A DNA stretch of 44,555 bases from Tautonia sociabilis (lineage in GTDB: Bacteria; Planctomycetota; Planctomycetia; Isosphaerales; Isosphaeraceae): contig NZ_RYZH01000053.1 of NCBI RefSeq assembly GCF_003977685.1, forward strand, positions 1-44,555, in the 5' to 3' direction. A program made the position numbers and the translations under genes. This document shows, in pieces, positions 7,909-15,641 of the stretch; the stretch's first letter is position 1; every line of letters begins with the position of its first letter. Below the pieces are notes generated by a model. That model saw only the letters and a program-made list of their open reading frames with translations, ran no database searches and was not told the origin of the DNA.

Positions 7909-8586
7909 GTGTCGCGGCTGCTCGTCGTCGAGGACCAGAAACGATTGCTCCAGAGCCTGCGGCGGGGACTCCAGGAGGAAGGGTACGAGGTCGTGGCCGT
8001 GGCCACGGGCGAGGAGGGCTTCTATCTGGCGAGCACCGAGACCTTCGACGCCGTCGTGCTCGACCTGATGCTCCCCGGCCGGGGCGGGATCGAGGTGCTC
8101 AAGGACCTGCGGATCAAGGGTTTCTCGAAGCCGGTCCTCATCCTCACGGCCCGCGACGCGGTGGAGGACCGCGTGCTCGGCCTCGACATCGGCGCCGACG
8201 ATTACCTCGTCAAGCCCTTCGCCTTCGCCGAGCTGTTGGCGAGGCTCCGGGCGCTGCTCCGCCGCGACACCACGGGCCGCGAGCTGTTCCTCCGCGCCGA
8301 CGACCTGGAGATGGACCTTCTCGGACGCCGGGTCGTTCGGGGGGGCGTCGAGCTTGATCTCACGCGGCGCGAATTCGAGCTGCTGGAATATCTGCTCCGA
8401 TCCAAGAACACGACCGTCACCCGGGAGATGATCACCCGCGACGTCTGGAAGGAGACGAGCGGCGTCCCGACCAACGTGATCGACGTCTACATCACCCAGC
8501 TCCGGAAGAAGATCGAACGCCCGGCCGGGAGGCAGCTCATCCAAACCATCCGGGGCGTGGGCTACGCCGTGAGAGACATGCCGTGA
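7909..8586 (+). CDS. OmpR/PhoB-family two-component response regulator
   Basis: A 225-aa regulator with a receiver domain (residues 1-115, phospho-acceptor Asp52 in VVLDLMLPGRGG, acidic patch VVEDQ, Lys in YLVKPF) and a winged-helix DNA-binding domain (about 130-225, LTRREFELLEYLLR...NVIDVYITQLRKKI...TIRGVGYAV). The start is a GTG at 7909, supported by a strong AGGAGG six bases upstream; the open frame extends back to 7753 only as an overlap with the preceding gene. Its stop overlaps the kinase start by 4 bp (GTGA). The pattern is close to heavy-metal and envelope-stress regulators such as CusR or CopR, but specificity cannot be read from sequence. Confidence 0.93.
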   Translation: MSRLLVVEDQKRLLQSLRRGLQEEGYEVVAVATGEEGFYLASTETFDAVVLDLMLPGRGGIEVLKDLRIKGFSKPVLILTARDAVEDRVLGLDIGADDYLVKPFAFAELLARLRALLRRDTTGRELFLRADDLEMDLLGRRVVRGGVELDLTRREFELLEYLLRSKNTTVTREMITRDVWKETSGVPTNVIDVYITQLRKKIERPAGRQLIQTIRGVGYAVRDMP

Positions 8587-10022
8587 AGGGCCTGAGCATC
8601 CGCTGGAAGCTGACCGCCTGGTACGGGGCCGTGCTCGCCGCGGTGCTCGCCGCCTTCGGCGCGGCGGTCTACCTCACGATGCGCCACCAGCTCTACGGCC
8701 AGGTGGCAAGCGGCCTGCTCATGGAGATGGGCGAGGTCAACGACGAGGTGGGCAGGGCCCGCGACCTCGCGTCGCTCCGCGCGGGCCTCAACCGCCGCTT
8801 CACGCGGCACCCGAGCTACGACATCCAGGTCACGACCCCGTCGGGCGAGGTGCTCCTCAGAAGTGAGCGAATCCGTCCGGACGGGCTCCCCGTGCCCGCT
8901 CCCTTGCCCTCCCCGCAGGAAGTGAACCTCCAACGGCTTCCCCACGCCGAGCAGGCGGACCGGTACCTGGCGACGAAGGTCGTCGCGAGCCCCGTCGGCC
9001 CGGTGGTCGTCCAGGTGGCGACGACGCTCGCCCACCCCGAGCACGAGCTTGGCGAACTGCTCGCCGTCCTGCTCGTCCTGGGTCCCCTGGCCCTGTCCGC
9101 GGCGATCGGCGGGGGATATCTCCTGGCTCGCAAGGCGCTGGAACCCGTCGAGCGGATGACCGAAGCGACGCACGCGATCACGGCCTCCCGGCTCGACCGT
9201 CGCATCGAGGTCGTCAACCCCGACGACGAGCTCGGCCGGTTGGCCCGGACGCTCAACACGATGATCGAGCGACTGGAGCGATCGTTCGACGAGACCCGAC
9301 GCTTCACCGCCGACGCCGCCCACGAGCTCCGGACGCCGCTGGCCGTGCTGCGAAGCGAGGCCGAGGTGGCACTGCGGCAGCCCCGCTCTCCCGAGGAGCA
9401 TCGGCGCGTGCTCGAGAACATCCTCGAAGAGGTTGATCGCCTCACGAGGCTCGCCGAGCAGCTCCTGTTCCTCTGCCGGGAGGATGCGGGACTCGTGCCC
9501 GTCGCCCGAGGGTCCGTACGGATCGATGAGCTGCTGTCCGAGGTGATCGAGCACATGCGGCCGGTGGCCGAGGAGAACGGGGTCATGCTGCACGTCGAGC
9601 CATCGGCCTCGACGGAGGTCTCGGGCGATGCCGACCAGCTGCGGCGGCTCTTCTTCAACCTCCTGGACAACGCCATCAAGTATACGCCCAGGGGGGGGCG
9701 GATCGTCGGCCGCGTCGAGCCGAGCGGCGGCGGCATCCTGGCGATCGTCTCGGACACGGGCATCGGTATCCCGCATGAGCACCTGCCGCGTGTCTTCGAG
9801 CGATTCTACCGCGTCGACCAGGCGCGCACCCAGGACACCGGGGGGGCGGGCCTCGGGCTCTCGATCTGCCGGGCCATCGCCGAGGCCCACGGGGGCCAGC
9901 TCCGGATCGAGAGCGAGCTCGGGCGCGGGACGCGGGTCCTCCTGAGCCTGCCCGCGGCGAGGCCCCAGGGCGGGCGGACCGACGGCCATCATCGCGCGGA
10001 GTCGGAGCTCTTGCCACGATAG
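8583..10022 (+). CDS. Sensor histidine kinase, partner of the upstream regulator
   Basis: A 479-aa membrane kinase starting at GTG 8583. Transmembrane helix 1 is about residues 12-33, a periplasmic domain of about 120 residues follows, and helix 2 is about 157-182. Then come HAMP (183-235), HisKA with phospho-acceptor His247 (AADAAHELRTPL), N-box LFFNLLDNAIKYTP, G1 DTGIGIP, the F-box region RVFERFYRVD and G2 GGAGLGLSI. All catalytic boxes are intact. Size and layout resemble the CusS/heavy-metal sensor group. It is coupled to the regulator gene by a 4-bp overlap. Confidence 0.93.
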   Translation: MKGLSIRWKLTAWYGAVLAAVLAAFGAAVYLTMRHQLYGQVASGLLMEMGEVNDEVGRARDLASLRAGLNRRFTRHPSYDIQVTTPSGEVLLRSERIRPDGLPVPAPLPSPQEVNLQRLPHAEQADRYLATKVVASPVGPVVVQVATTLAHPEHELGELLAVLLVLGPLALSAAIGGGYLLARKALEPVERMTEATHAITASRLDRRIEVVNPDDELGRLARTLNTMIERLERSFDETRRFTADAAHELRTPLAVLRSEAEVALRQPRSPEEHRRVLENILEEVDRLTRLAEQLLFLCREDAGLVPVARGSVRIDELLSEVIEHMRPVAEENGVMLHVEPSASTEVSGDADQLRRLFFNLLDNAIKYTPRGGRIVGRVEPSGGGILAIVSDTGIGIPHEHLPRVFERFYRVDQARTQDTGGAGLGLSICRAIAEAHGGQLRIESELGRGTRVLLSLPAARPQGGRTDGHHRAESELLPR

Positions 10023-10049
10023 GACGGAAAACCGTATTGGGAGATCTAC

Positions 10050-11120
10050 ATGAGAGTTATAACAGCACTTTTCGTCGTCGGCCTTGCCGGGTGGATCACC
10101 TGGCCTCCCGCCCCGGCTCGGGGAGGCGACGACGGCGATGCCACGGCCGCGACGAAGGAATTCGAGATCCGCGGCGACCGGGCCTTGTTGGGGGGGCAGC
10201 CCGTCGAGCTTTGGGGATTGCGGGCCGGCAACGCGCTGATGAGCCGCGCCGTCACCGAACGGCACGTCAACGCGCTCGACACCATGGTCGCCCACGGCAT
10301 CAACCTCATCGGCGTCTACCTCCAGGGCTCCAACGGCGGCTGGCCCGACCCCGAGGCGGGCAAGAACGGCTACACGCCCGACGGGCACTTGAAGGGAGAC
10401 GTCGCCGAACGGCTCGAATGGCTCATCCGCGAGGCGGACCGACGCGGCATGGTCGTCATGGTGGGGCTGTTCTCCCCCAGGAAGGACCAGGAATTCGGAG
10501 ACGAGGCCGCCGTGAGGCGGGCGGTCGAGGAGACCGCGCGATTTCTCCACGGGCGGAAGCTCAAGAACGTCTTCGTCGACCTCATGCACGAGTACGACCA
10601 CGAGCGGATCGACCTGGATCTCTTCCGCGAGCCGGGTGGCGAGCGGAAGAAGGCGCAGCTCACCGAGTGGTTCCGAGCCCATGCCCCGGACATCGAGGCG
10701 GGTGTTTGTCCCACCTACCGATCCGGCACCGCCGACCTCTACCCCGGGATGCAGGTGCGGCTGATCCAGAAGGAGGCCGAGATCCCGAACGAAGGCTTCG
10801 TCGTCAACGTCGAGATGCAGCGGCACGACCCCTACGACGACGAGGGCGTCTACCAAGCCGAGGAGTTCGCCATCATGCGCGGTTACTTCGAGGCGTACCG
10901 CGACGCGCCCAACGCCGCGCTGCTGTTCCACTCGGCGTATTGCCAGGGGATCACCGGTAAGAGCGGCACCGGTCCGCACCCGGAGATGGGCGGCTCCGGC
11001 CGGGCCGAGGACGACCGCGGGATGCGGTTCTACTTCGAGTGGGTCCGGGACAACATCGGCCGCTACGAGTACCCGAACCACGTCGAGGCCGCGACCGAGC
11101 TGTCCGGGCGCCCCGGTTAA
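10050..11120 (+). CDS. Secreted glycoside-hydrolase-like (TIM-barrel) protein
   Basis: A 356-aa protein with a signal peptide (MRVITALFVVGLAGWITWPPAPARG) and ATG 10050 preceded by GGGAG. The mature part resembles a TIM barrel of the cellulase/GH5 type: an amino strand ELWGLRAGNALM, TMVAHGINLIGVYLQG, then READRRGMVVMVGLF, NVFVDLMHEYDHERID and a late segment ALLFHSAYCQGIT. Candidate acid residues are Glu in LMHEYD and in VVNVEMQRH. I cannot assign a substrate. It starts 27 bp after the kinase, so it is probably in the same operon. Confidence 0.65.
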   Translation: MRVITALFVVGLAGWITWPPAPARGGDDGDATAATKEFEIRGDRALLGGQPVELWGLRAGNALMSRAVTERHVNALDTMVAHGINLIGVYLQGSNGGWPDPEAGKNGYTPDGHLKGDVAERLEWLIREADRRGMVVMVGLFSPRKDQEFGDEAAVRRAVEETARFLHGRKLKNVFVDLMHEYDHERIDLDLFREPGGERKKAQLTEWFRAHAPDIEAGVCPTYRSGTADLYPGMQVRLIQKEAEIPNEGFVVNVEMQRHDPYDDEGVYQAEEFAIMRGYFEAYRDAPNAALLFHSAYCQGITGKSGTGPHPEMGGSGRAEDDRGMRFYFEWVRDNIGRYEYPNHVEAATELSGRPG

Positions 11121-11127
11121 TCATTTT

Positions 11128-11147
11128 TAATGATCATTTAAGCTGAC
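11128..11147 (+). promoter_or_regulatory. Candidate response-regulator box, copy 2
   Basis: TAATGATCATTTAAGCTGAC, 17/20 identical to the copy at 7115-7134. It starts 8 bp after the preceding stop codon and precedes the operon running from 11242. The core TGATCA is itself palindromic. Confidence 0.5.
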
Positions 11148-11241
11148 ATGGTCGTGTCGGCCTGACAGGATCGCATCGGGGGCCGATGGCGCCGTGGCGT
11201 CCGCGCCGTCGCACCGGCGACATACCTGCGAGGAGACGGAA

Positions 11242-12336
11242 ATGACACCCGAGACTGGTCCCGGCTTCCGCTTCGGCCTGGAGACCGAATACCTGCTGGT
11301 CGACGCCGAGACGTACCGGCCGCTCTGGCACCCGGATCTCTCGTTCGGGACCCTGAACGCGGCCCTGGAGGCGATCCCGATCGGCGACCTCCCGTCGCTG
11401 CGAGGGCTCGAGGTCGAGCCGCCGCACCGCAAGGCGATGCCGTTCGTGGTCGAGGGGTACCATCTCCCCGATCCGGACTTCAACCCGATCGATCTGCTGC
11501 CCAAGGGGGTCGAGATCCGGACGCCCGTCTGCGCGACGATTGCGGACTGCCTCGCCTGGCAGGCAGAGTTGCTCCGCAGGCTCGAGACGGCGATGGCCGA
11601 ACTCGGCTGGAGGCTCGTGGCGCTGTCGCACCACCCGGTCGCCGACCACTTCGAGGGGCCGCAGAACAAGCGGCGCTACGACTACTGGCAGTGGGCCATG
11701 CGAGCGATGACGACCTACGGGCCGGACGTGAACATCAGCGTCCCCGAGCATCGCGCGCGGCGGCTCGACGCGTCGGACCTCTTCGCCAAGGTCAACTACT
11801 ACGCCCCGGCCCTGACGGCGCTGACGCTCGCCTCGCCGATCTGCGGCGGCGGGCTCTGGGAGACCCGGGGGCGGACCGGGAAATCCTACCGCACGCATCG
11901 CCGGAGCGTCTTCGGGGCCGCCCTCGAGCTCCACCCCGAGGAGGCGGGACGGATGGAGTTCAAGACGTTCGAGATGACCCACCGCCTGGAGGACTTCCAC
12001 GCCTATTTCCTGCTCTGGCTCGCGCTGCTGCTGGACGATGGGCTGACCGGCCGGGCCGACGACCAGGACCGGGTCTACGACCTCGGGCAAGTCGCCCGGG
12101 ACGGCCTGGAGGCCGAGACGGTCCGGGAGCGGGCGGCGGCGGTCCTGGACCGCGCCCCCGACGTGCTCGCCGCCCACGCCTTCGACCCTTCACCGCTCGA
12201 AGCGTTCCGGCATCGCCTCGAGATCGGATATCTTCCCGCTGATGAAATCAGTGATATGTATCGACGGGAAGGGTCCCTCGGTGCAATGCTCCGCCACCTG
12301 GCCGATCGCACGTCCATGGGCGTCGTCGTGCCCTGA
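11242..12336 (+). CDS. Glutamate-cysteine ligase family 2 (YbdK-like) carboxylate-amine ligase
   Basis: A 364-aa protein of the GCS2 group: FRFGLETEYLLVDAET at the amino end (conserved FG-x-E-x-E), CGGGLWE, and HRLEDFHAYFLLW in the carboxyl half. Family members ligate an amine to a carboxylate with ATP, classically glutamate with cysteine. ATG 11242 is chosen because GAGGAG lies 6-12 bases upstream; the frame is open back to 11194. In this transposon it would make a low-molecular-weight thiol or a related amide that could buffer metals or oxyanions. Substrate is inferred, not shown. Confidence 0.82.
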   Translation: MTPETGPGFRFGLETEYLLVDAETYRPLWHPDLSFGTLNAALEAIPIGDLPSLRGLEVEPPHRKAMPFVVEGYHLPDPDFNPIDLLPKGVEIRTPVCATIADCLAWQAELLRRLETAMAELGWRLVALSHHPVADHFEGPQNKRRYDYWQWAMRAMTTYGPDVNISVPEHRARRLDASDLFAKVNYYAPALTALTLASPICGGGLWETRGRTGKSYRTHRRSVFGAALELHPEEAGRMEFKTFEMTHRLEDFHAYFLLWLALLLDDGLTGRADDQDRVYDLGQVARDGLEAETVRERAAAVLDRAPDVLAAHAFDPSPLEAFRHRLEIGYLPADEISDMYRREGSLGAMLRHLADRTSMGVVVP

Positions 12337-12420
12337 CGGGCGAGGCGCCCATCGGCGGGATCGGCCTTGGTACTGTTCGCCAGTTTGACACCGACATCGT
12401 TATCCTCAGGAGAATTTCCC

Positions 12421-13374
12421 ATGGAACGCACGCTCAAGACCGCCCTTTACGCGACCCTCTTCACGGCCGTGACCCTCGGCTCCGGCCTCGCGGCCATGGC
12501 CCAGGAGGTGCGTCGGCTCGACGCCGAGCGGATCGGCTCGGCCGCCGGGAGCGAAGCGACGACGACCGCAGACGGTGTGGTCCGCATCGGCTGGCCGCGC
12601 GATGACGTGAAGGTCACGGTCGACGGCCTGCACCTGAAGCCCTTCGCCGGGCTCGGCTCGTGGGCCGCCTTCATGCCGACCGAGCACGGCGCGATGGTCA
12701 TGGGCGACACGGTCGTCTTCCAGGACGAGGTCTCGCCCGCGATGGACGCGGCCTTCGCCAACGGCCTGGAGGTGTCGGCCCTGCACAACCACTTCTTCTT
12801 CGATGAGCCCAAGGTCTACTTCATGCACATCGGCGGCCAGGGCGACCCTGAAGTGCTCGCTCGCGGGGTCAAGGCCGTCTGGGACGCCATCAAGCAGGTC
12901 CGTTCCGAGCGGGGCACGCCCGCCGACACGTTCCCGGGAGAGGCCCCCCGCCACGGGACGATCGACGCGACCAAGGTCGAGCGGATCATCGGGCACGAGG
13001 GCCAGGCGCAGGACGGCATGGTCAAGATCTCCATCGGCCGCGAGGCATCGATGCACGGGGAGACGTTCGGGGGCTCCATGGGGCTGACCACCTGGGCGGC
13101 GTTCTCCGGCACCGACGAGCGGGCCGCGATCGACGGCGATTTCGCCATGACCGCGCACGAGGTCCAGCCCGTGCTCCGCGCCTTGCGTGAGGCGGACATC
13201 CACGTCGTGGCGCTGCACAACCACATGGTGGGCGAGGATCCGGCGTATTACTTCACGCACTTCTGGGCCAAGGGGAAGGCGGACGATCTGGCCCGCGGGT
13301 TCAAGGCGGCGCTCGACGCCCAGGCCGCCGCCTCGCAAAACGCCCGGCAGCATCGCGGGACGGATGCGCCATGA
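12421..13374 (+). CDS. DUF1259-domain secreted protein (LppY/LpqO-like, two repeats)
   Basis: A 317-aa protein with a signal peptide (MERTLKTALYATLFTAVTLGSGLAAMAQ) and AGGAG before ATG 12421. The mature part has two similar halves. Each carries a strand ending W-A-A-F (GLGSWAAFMPTEHGAMVMGD; TTWAAFSGTDERAAIDGD) and a motif ALHNH (LEVSALHNHFFFDEPKVYFMH; IHVVALHNHMVGEDPAYYFTH). This is the DUF1259 pattern. The paired HNH/FxH histidines suggest metal binding, but the biochemical role is unknown. Its stop overlaps the ChrB-C gene by 4 bp. Confidence 0.85.
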   Translation: MERTLKTALYATLFTAVTLGSGLAAMAQEVRRLDAERIGSAAGSEATTTADGVVRIGWPRDDVKVTVDGLHLKPFAGLGSWAAFMPTEHGAMVMGDTVVFQDEVSPAMDAAFANGLEVSALHNHFFFDEPKVYFMHIGGQGDPEVLARGVKAVWDAIKQVRSERGTPADTFPGEAPRHGTIDATKVERIIGHEGQAQDGMVKISIGREASMHGETFGGSMGLTTWAAFSGTDERAAIDGDFAMTAHEVQPVLRALREADIHVVALHNHMVGEDPAYYFTHFWAKGKADDLARGFKAALDAQAAASQNARQHRGTDAP

Positions 13375-13820
13375 AGTGGGTCACCCGCGAGAATGCCAAG
13401 GTCGATCGCGTCGCCTGCCCCTGGCTGATCCGGCGCTTCGTCGATCCGGAGGCGGAGTTCCTCTTCGTCCCGGCCGACGAGGTGCTGGCGGTTGCCGAGC
13501 GGGAGGGGGCGATCCCGTACGACGTGCCCGGGGCGGAACTCGGGCACGTCGACGGCCGTTGCTCGTTTGAGAGCATCGTGCTCCGATACGGTCTCGCGGG
13601 TGACCCGGCCCTGGCCGAGCTGGCGAGGATCGTGCACGCGGCGGACATCGTGGCGGAGGTCGACACGGCGCTCGAGGGCTGGGGGCTGAAGGCGATCGCC
13701 CACGGCTTCTCCCTGCTGCTGGGCAAGGAGGATCACCGGAAGATCGAACTGGAATCGCCGCTGTACGACGCGCTCTATCTGTGGTGCCGACACAAGCTTG
13801 CGGAGTTCGAGGATGAGTGA
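13371..13820 (+). CDS. Chromate-resistance ChrB C-terminal-domain protein
   Basis: A 149-aa stand-alone ChrB-C domain: KVDRVACPWLIRRFVDPEAEFLFVP at the amino end, YDVPGAELGHVDGRCSFE in the middle, and LARIVHAADI. In longer ChrB proteins this domain follows a regulator domain and is linked to chromate-responsive expression; the short form is often listed as chromate resistance protein. Conserved Cys (ACPW, GRCSFE) and His (GHVDG, VHAAD) residues could bind metal. It is coupled on both sides: a 4-bp overlap with the DUF1259 gene and an 8-bp overlap (ATGAGTGA) with the next small gene. No ChrA transporter is present. Confidence 0.88.
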   Translation: MKWVTRENAKVDRVACPWLIRRFVDPEAEFLFVPADEVLAVAEREGAIPYDVPGAELGHVDGRCSFESIVLRYGLAGDPALAELARIVHAADIVAEVDTALEGWGLKAIAHGFSLLLGKEDHRKIELESPLYDALYLWCRHKLAEFEDE

Positions 13821-13983
13821 TGATCCGAGACGGGCGGCCGAAGACGGCGAGCGGCTTGGCGAGATCGGCAGCATGGCGATCGCGACGCTCCTCATGGTGC
13901 AGACAAGCCCCGAGGCTCTCGTCATCGTCGCTGCCGGGGTCTTCGGCTCCCTCAATCGACGACCGATCCATGAGAGCCCGTGA
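13813..13983 (+). CDS. 56-residue protein with one hydrophobic segment
   Basis: A small reading frame starting at ATG 13813, overlapping the ChrB-C stop by 8 bp and the ABC ATPase start by 14 bp. Both overlaps argue for a translated, coupled gene. It has a charged amino half (MSDDPRRAAEDGERLGEIG) and a hydrophobic stretch (MAIATLLMVQTSPEALVIVAAGVFG) that could be a membrane helix. No family recognised. It may be an accessory subunit of the following transporter. Confidence 0.5.
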   Translation: MSDDPRRAAEDGERLGEIGSMAIATLLMVQTSPEALVIVAAGVFGSLNRRPIHESP

Positions 13984-14653
13984 GCCGTTGGTGAAGGCCT
14001 GCGGACTTCGCAGGCGAGTGCCGGGCGGCGACGAACTGCTCCTCGACGACGTGCGCCTCGAGGTCTTCCCGGGAGAGCGGCTCGCCATCACGGGCCCATC
14101 GGGCTCGGGGAAGACGGTACTCCTGCGCGCCATCAGCCTCCTCGATCCCGTCGACGGGGGGATCATCCACTGGAGGGGCCAGCCCGTGATCGGCGACGAG
14201 GTGCCCGCGTATCGCGGGCAAGTGATCTATCTCCACCAGCGGCCCGCGCTGCTGGAAGGCTCCGTCGAGGAGAATCTGAAGGAGCCGTTCCGCTTCGCCA
14301 TTCACCGCGCGCGCCGGTTCGACCGGGAGCACGTCGTGGCGCTCCTGCGGGAGCTGGGCCGGGACGAATCGTTCCTCGAGAAGCCGAGCCGCGACCTCTC
14401 GGGCGGCGAGGCGCAGGTCGTCGCACTGCTGCGAGCCATCCAGCTCCGGCCGACTCTGCTCCTGCTCGACGAGGCGACGGCCTCCCTCGACCCCGCGACG
14501 GTCGCCGCCGCGGAGGACCTGCTCTCCCGCTGGCTCGCCGATGCCCCGTCCGATCGGGCGCTGGTCTGGGTGAGCCACGACGCCGAGCAGACGCGGCGGG
14601 TCGCCGACCGAACCGTCCGCATGAATGCGGGCCAATGCGAACCGGAGCGATGA
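13970..14653 (+). CDS. fetA: ABC transporter ATPase, FetA/YbbL-like
   Basis: A 227-aa nucleotide-binding subunit: Walker A GPSGSGKT, Q-loop region VIYLHQRPALLEGSVEENL, signature LSGGEAQ, Walker B LLLLDEATASLD, and switch His in VSHD. The small size and the partner gene (UPF0014 permease, 1 bp away) match FetAB, described in E. coli as an iron exporter tied to peroxide tolerance. ATG 13970 is chosen. The frame is open back to 13817, but that part overlaps the 56-residue gene. Confidence 0.85.
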   Translation: MRAREPLVKACGLRRRVPGGDELLLDDVRLEVFPGERLAITGPSGSGKTVLLRAISLLDPVDGGIIHWRGQPVIGDEVPAYRGQVIYLHQRPALLEGSVEENLKEPFRFAIHRARRFDREHVVALLRELGRDESFLEKPSRDLSGGEAQVVALLRAIQLRPTLLLLDEATASLDPATVAAAEDLLSRWLADAPSDRALVWVSHDAEQTRRVADRTVRMNAGQCEPER

Positions 14654-14654
14654 C

Positions 14655-15455
14655 ATGGAGCGGCCCTATCTCGAACTCTCGGCCTGGCAGCTCGCGATCG
14701 CGACGTCGCTCATCCTCATCAACGGCGCCATCTCCGCCCTGCTCGGCCTGGGCCTCGGTCGTCGGCTCTTGGTCGCCGCGGTCCGCACGGTGGTGCAGCT
14801 CCTGCTGGTCGGGCTCGTCCTGGAGTGGGTCTTTCGTTTCAGCCGCTGGTACGTCGTGCTCGGGCTGCTTGCGGTGATGACGGTCGTCGCCGGGCTGGCC
14901 GCGATCCAACGGGTCGGCTTCCGCTATCCCGGCATGTGGCTCTCGAGCGTCGTCTCCGTCTGGGCCAGTTCCTGGCTCATGGGAGCCGCGGCGGTCTTCG
15001 CCATCGTCCCGGTCGAGCCGTGGTATGCCCCGCAGTACGCCATCCCGCTCTTGGGGATGATCCTGGGCAACGCCCTGAGCGGCATCTCGCTCGGGCTCGA
15101 CCGGCTGGGCGAGGAGCTGATCGGAAGACGTCCACAGGTCGAGGCGATGCTCGCGCTCGGGGCAACACGCTGGGAGGCGGCGCGACAGCCCATCCGGCAG
15201 GCGGTGCGCACCGGGATGATCCCGATCATCAATGCGATGATGGTCGTCGGCATAGTGAGCCTCCCCGGCATGATGACGGGGCAGCTCCTGGCGGGGGTCG
15301 CCCCGATCGAGGCGGTGAAGTACCAGATCGTCATCCTGTTCCTCATCGCCTCGGGCACGGCGCTGGGAACCGTCGGCGTCGTGCTCCTGAGCTACCGGCG
15401 ACTGTTCAACTCCGACCACCAATTCCTCCATCAGTTGATGAAGGAGTCTCGCTGA
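14655..15455 (+). CDS. fetB: ABC transporter permease, FetB/UPF0014 family
   Basis: A 266-aa integral membrane protein with about seven hydrophobic segments, beginning LAIATSLILINGAISALLGLGLGRRLL. It has the family features GMILGNALSGISLGLDRL and EAMLALGATRWEAARQPIRQAVRTGMIPIINAMMVVGIVSLPGMMTGQLL (the last is the coupling-helix region). It follows the ATPase by one base with GGAG at 14643. Together they would export a metal ion, probably iron, from the cytoplasm. It is the last cargo gene; the transposon right end begins 78 bp later. Confidence 0.88.
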   Translation: MERPYLELSAWQLAIATSLILINGAISALLGLGLGRRLLVAAVRTVVQLLLVGLVLEWVFRFSRWYVVLGLLAVMTVVAGLAAIQRVGFRYPGMWLSSVVSVWASSWLMGAAAVFAIVPVEPWYAPQYAIPLLGMILGNALSGISLGLDRLGEELIGRRPQVEAMLALGATRWEAARQPIRQAVRTGMIPIINAMMVVGIVSLPGMMTGQLLAGVAPIEAVKYQIVILFLIASGTALGTVGVVLLSYRRLFNSDHQFLHQLMKESR

Positions 15456-15533
15456 TGTGCCCGAATGGACTCACGGGCGCGGGCCCGGAAACTTCGGCTG
15501 AGCGTGTCATGAGTGCGCACAGGCCGACGAGTT

Positions 15534-15586
15534 GATGGTGCCAGATAGCGTCAAAGAAACCGTGCCATTTACCGTCAAACTTAACA
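15534..15586 (-). repeat. Transposon right terminal inverted repeat
   Basis: Ends TTACCGTCAAACTTAACA at 15586, the exact complement of the outer 18 bp at 3255, with 41 of 53 positions matching overall. CGTCAAA occurs twice (15549 and 15573, 24 bp apart), as expected for tandem transposase binding sites. Confidence 0.85.
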
Positions 15587-15611
15587 CCCTACTCTGTTTC
15601 GGCCTTTCTTC

Positions 15612-15641
15612 GGCGGAAGATAACCGGTTTTATCTTCCATC
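15612..15641. other. Second 12-6-12 palindrome, candidate recombinase core site outside the transposon
   Basis: GGCGGAAGATAA, spacer CCGGTT, TTATCTTCCATC: the inner 9 bp of each arm are perfectly inverted and 10 of 12 positions pair. The geometry (ATAA-N6-TTAT at the centre) is the same as the site at 6877-6906. It lies 26 bp beyond the transposon right end. It may be the site of recombinase 1, whose 5' end is cut at the other transposon end. Confidence 0.45.

Larger units (their letters stand above)
3255..15586 (+). mobile_element. 12.3-kb TniA/TniB-type transposon with tyrosine recombinase and stress/metal cargo
   Basis: The element is bounded by inverted terminal repeats starting TGTTAAGTTTGACGGTAA at 3255 and ending with its exact complement at 15586. 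The repeats match at 41 of the outer 53 positions. The TGT...ACA ends are typical of the Tn7/Tn5053/Mu group. From left to right it carries a Mu/TniA-type DDE transposase, a TniB-type ATPase, a tyrosine recombinase with a palindromic candidate resolution site, and about 8 kb of cargo all on the plus strand. No TniQ or TnsA homologue is seen. The 5 bp outside the two ends (GCGTC on the left, CCCTA on the right) do not match, so no target duplication is visible. That suggests a later rearrangement or deletion next to one end. Confidence 0.8.

Noticed and set aside
8562..11081. 839-codon minus-strand open frame opposite the kinase and TIM-barrel genes
   Set aside because: No motif is seen, and the plus-strand genes have complete catalytic signatures. 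It is a shadow frame.
13371..13820. Complete chromate efflux operon (chrBA)
   Set aside because: Only the ChrB carboxyl domain is present. No ChrA-type transporter is encoded in the transposon; the only transporter is FetAB-like.
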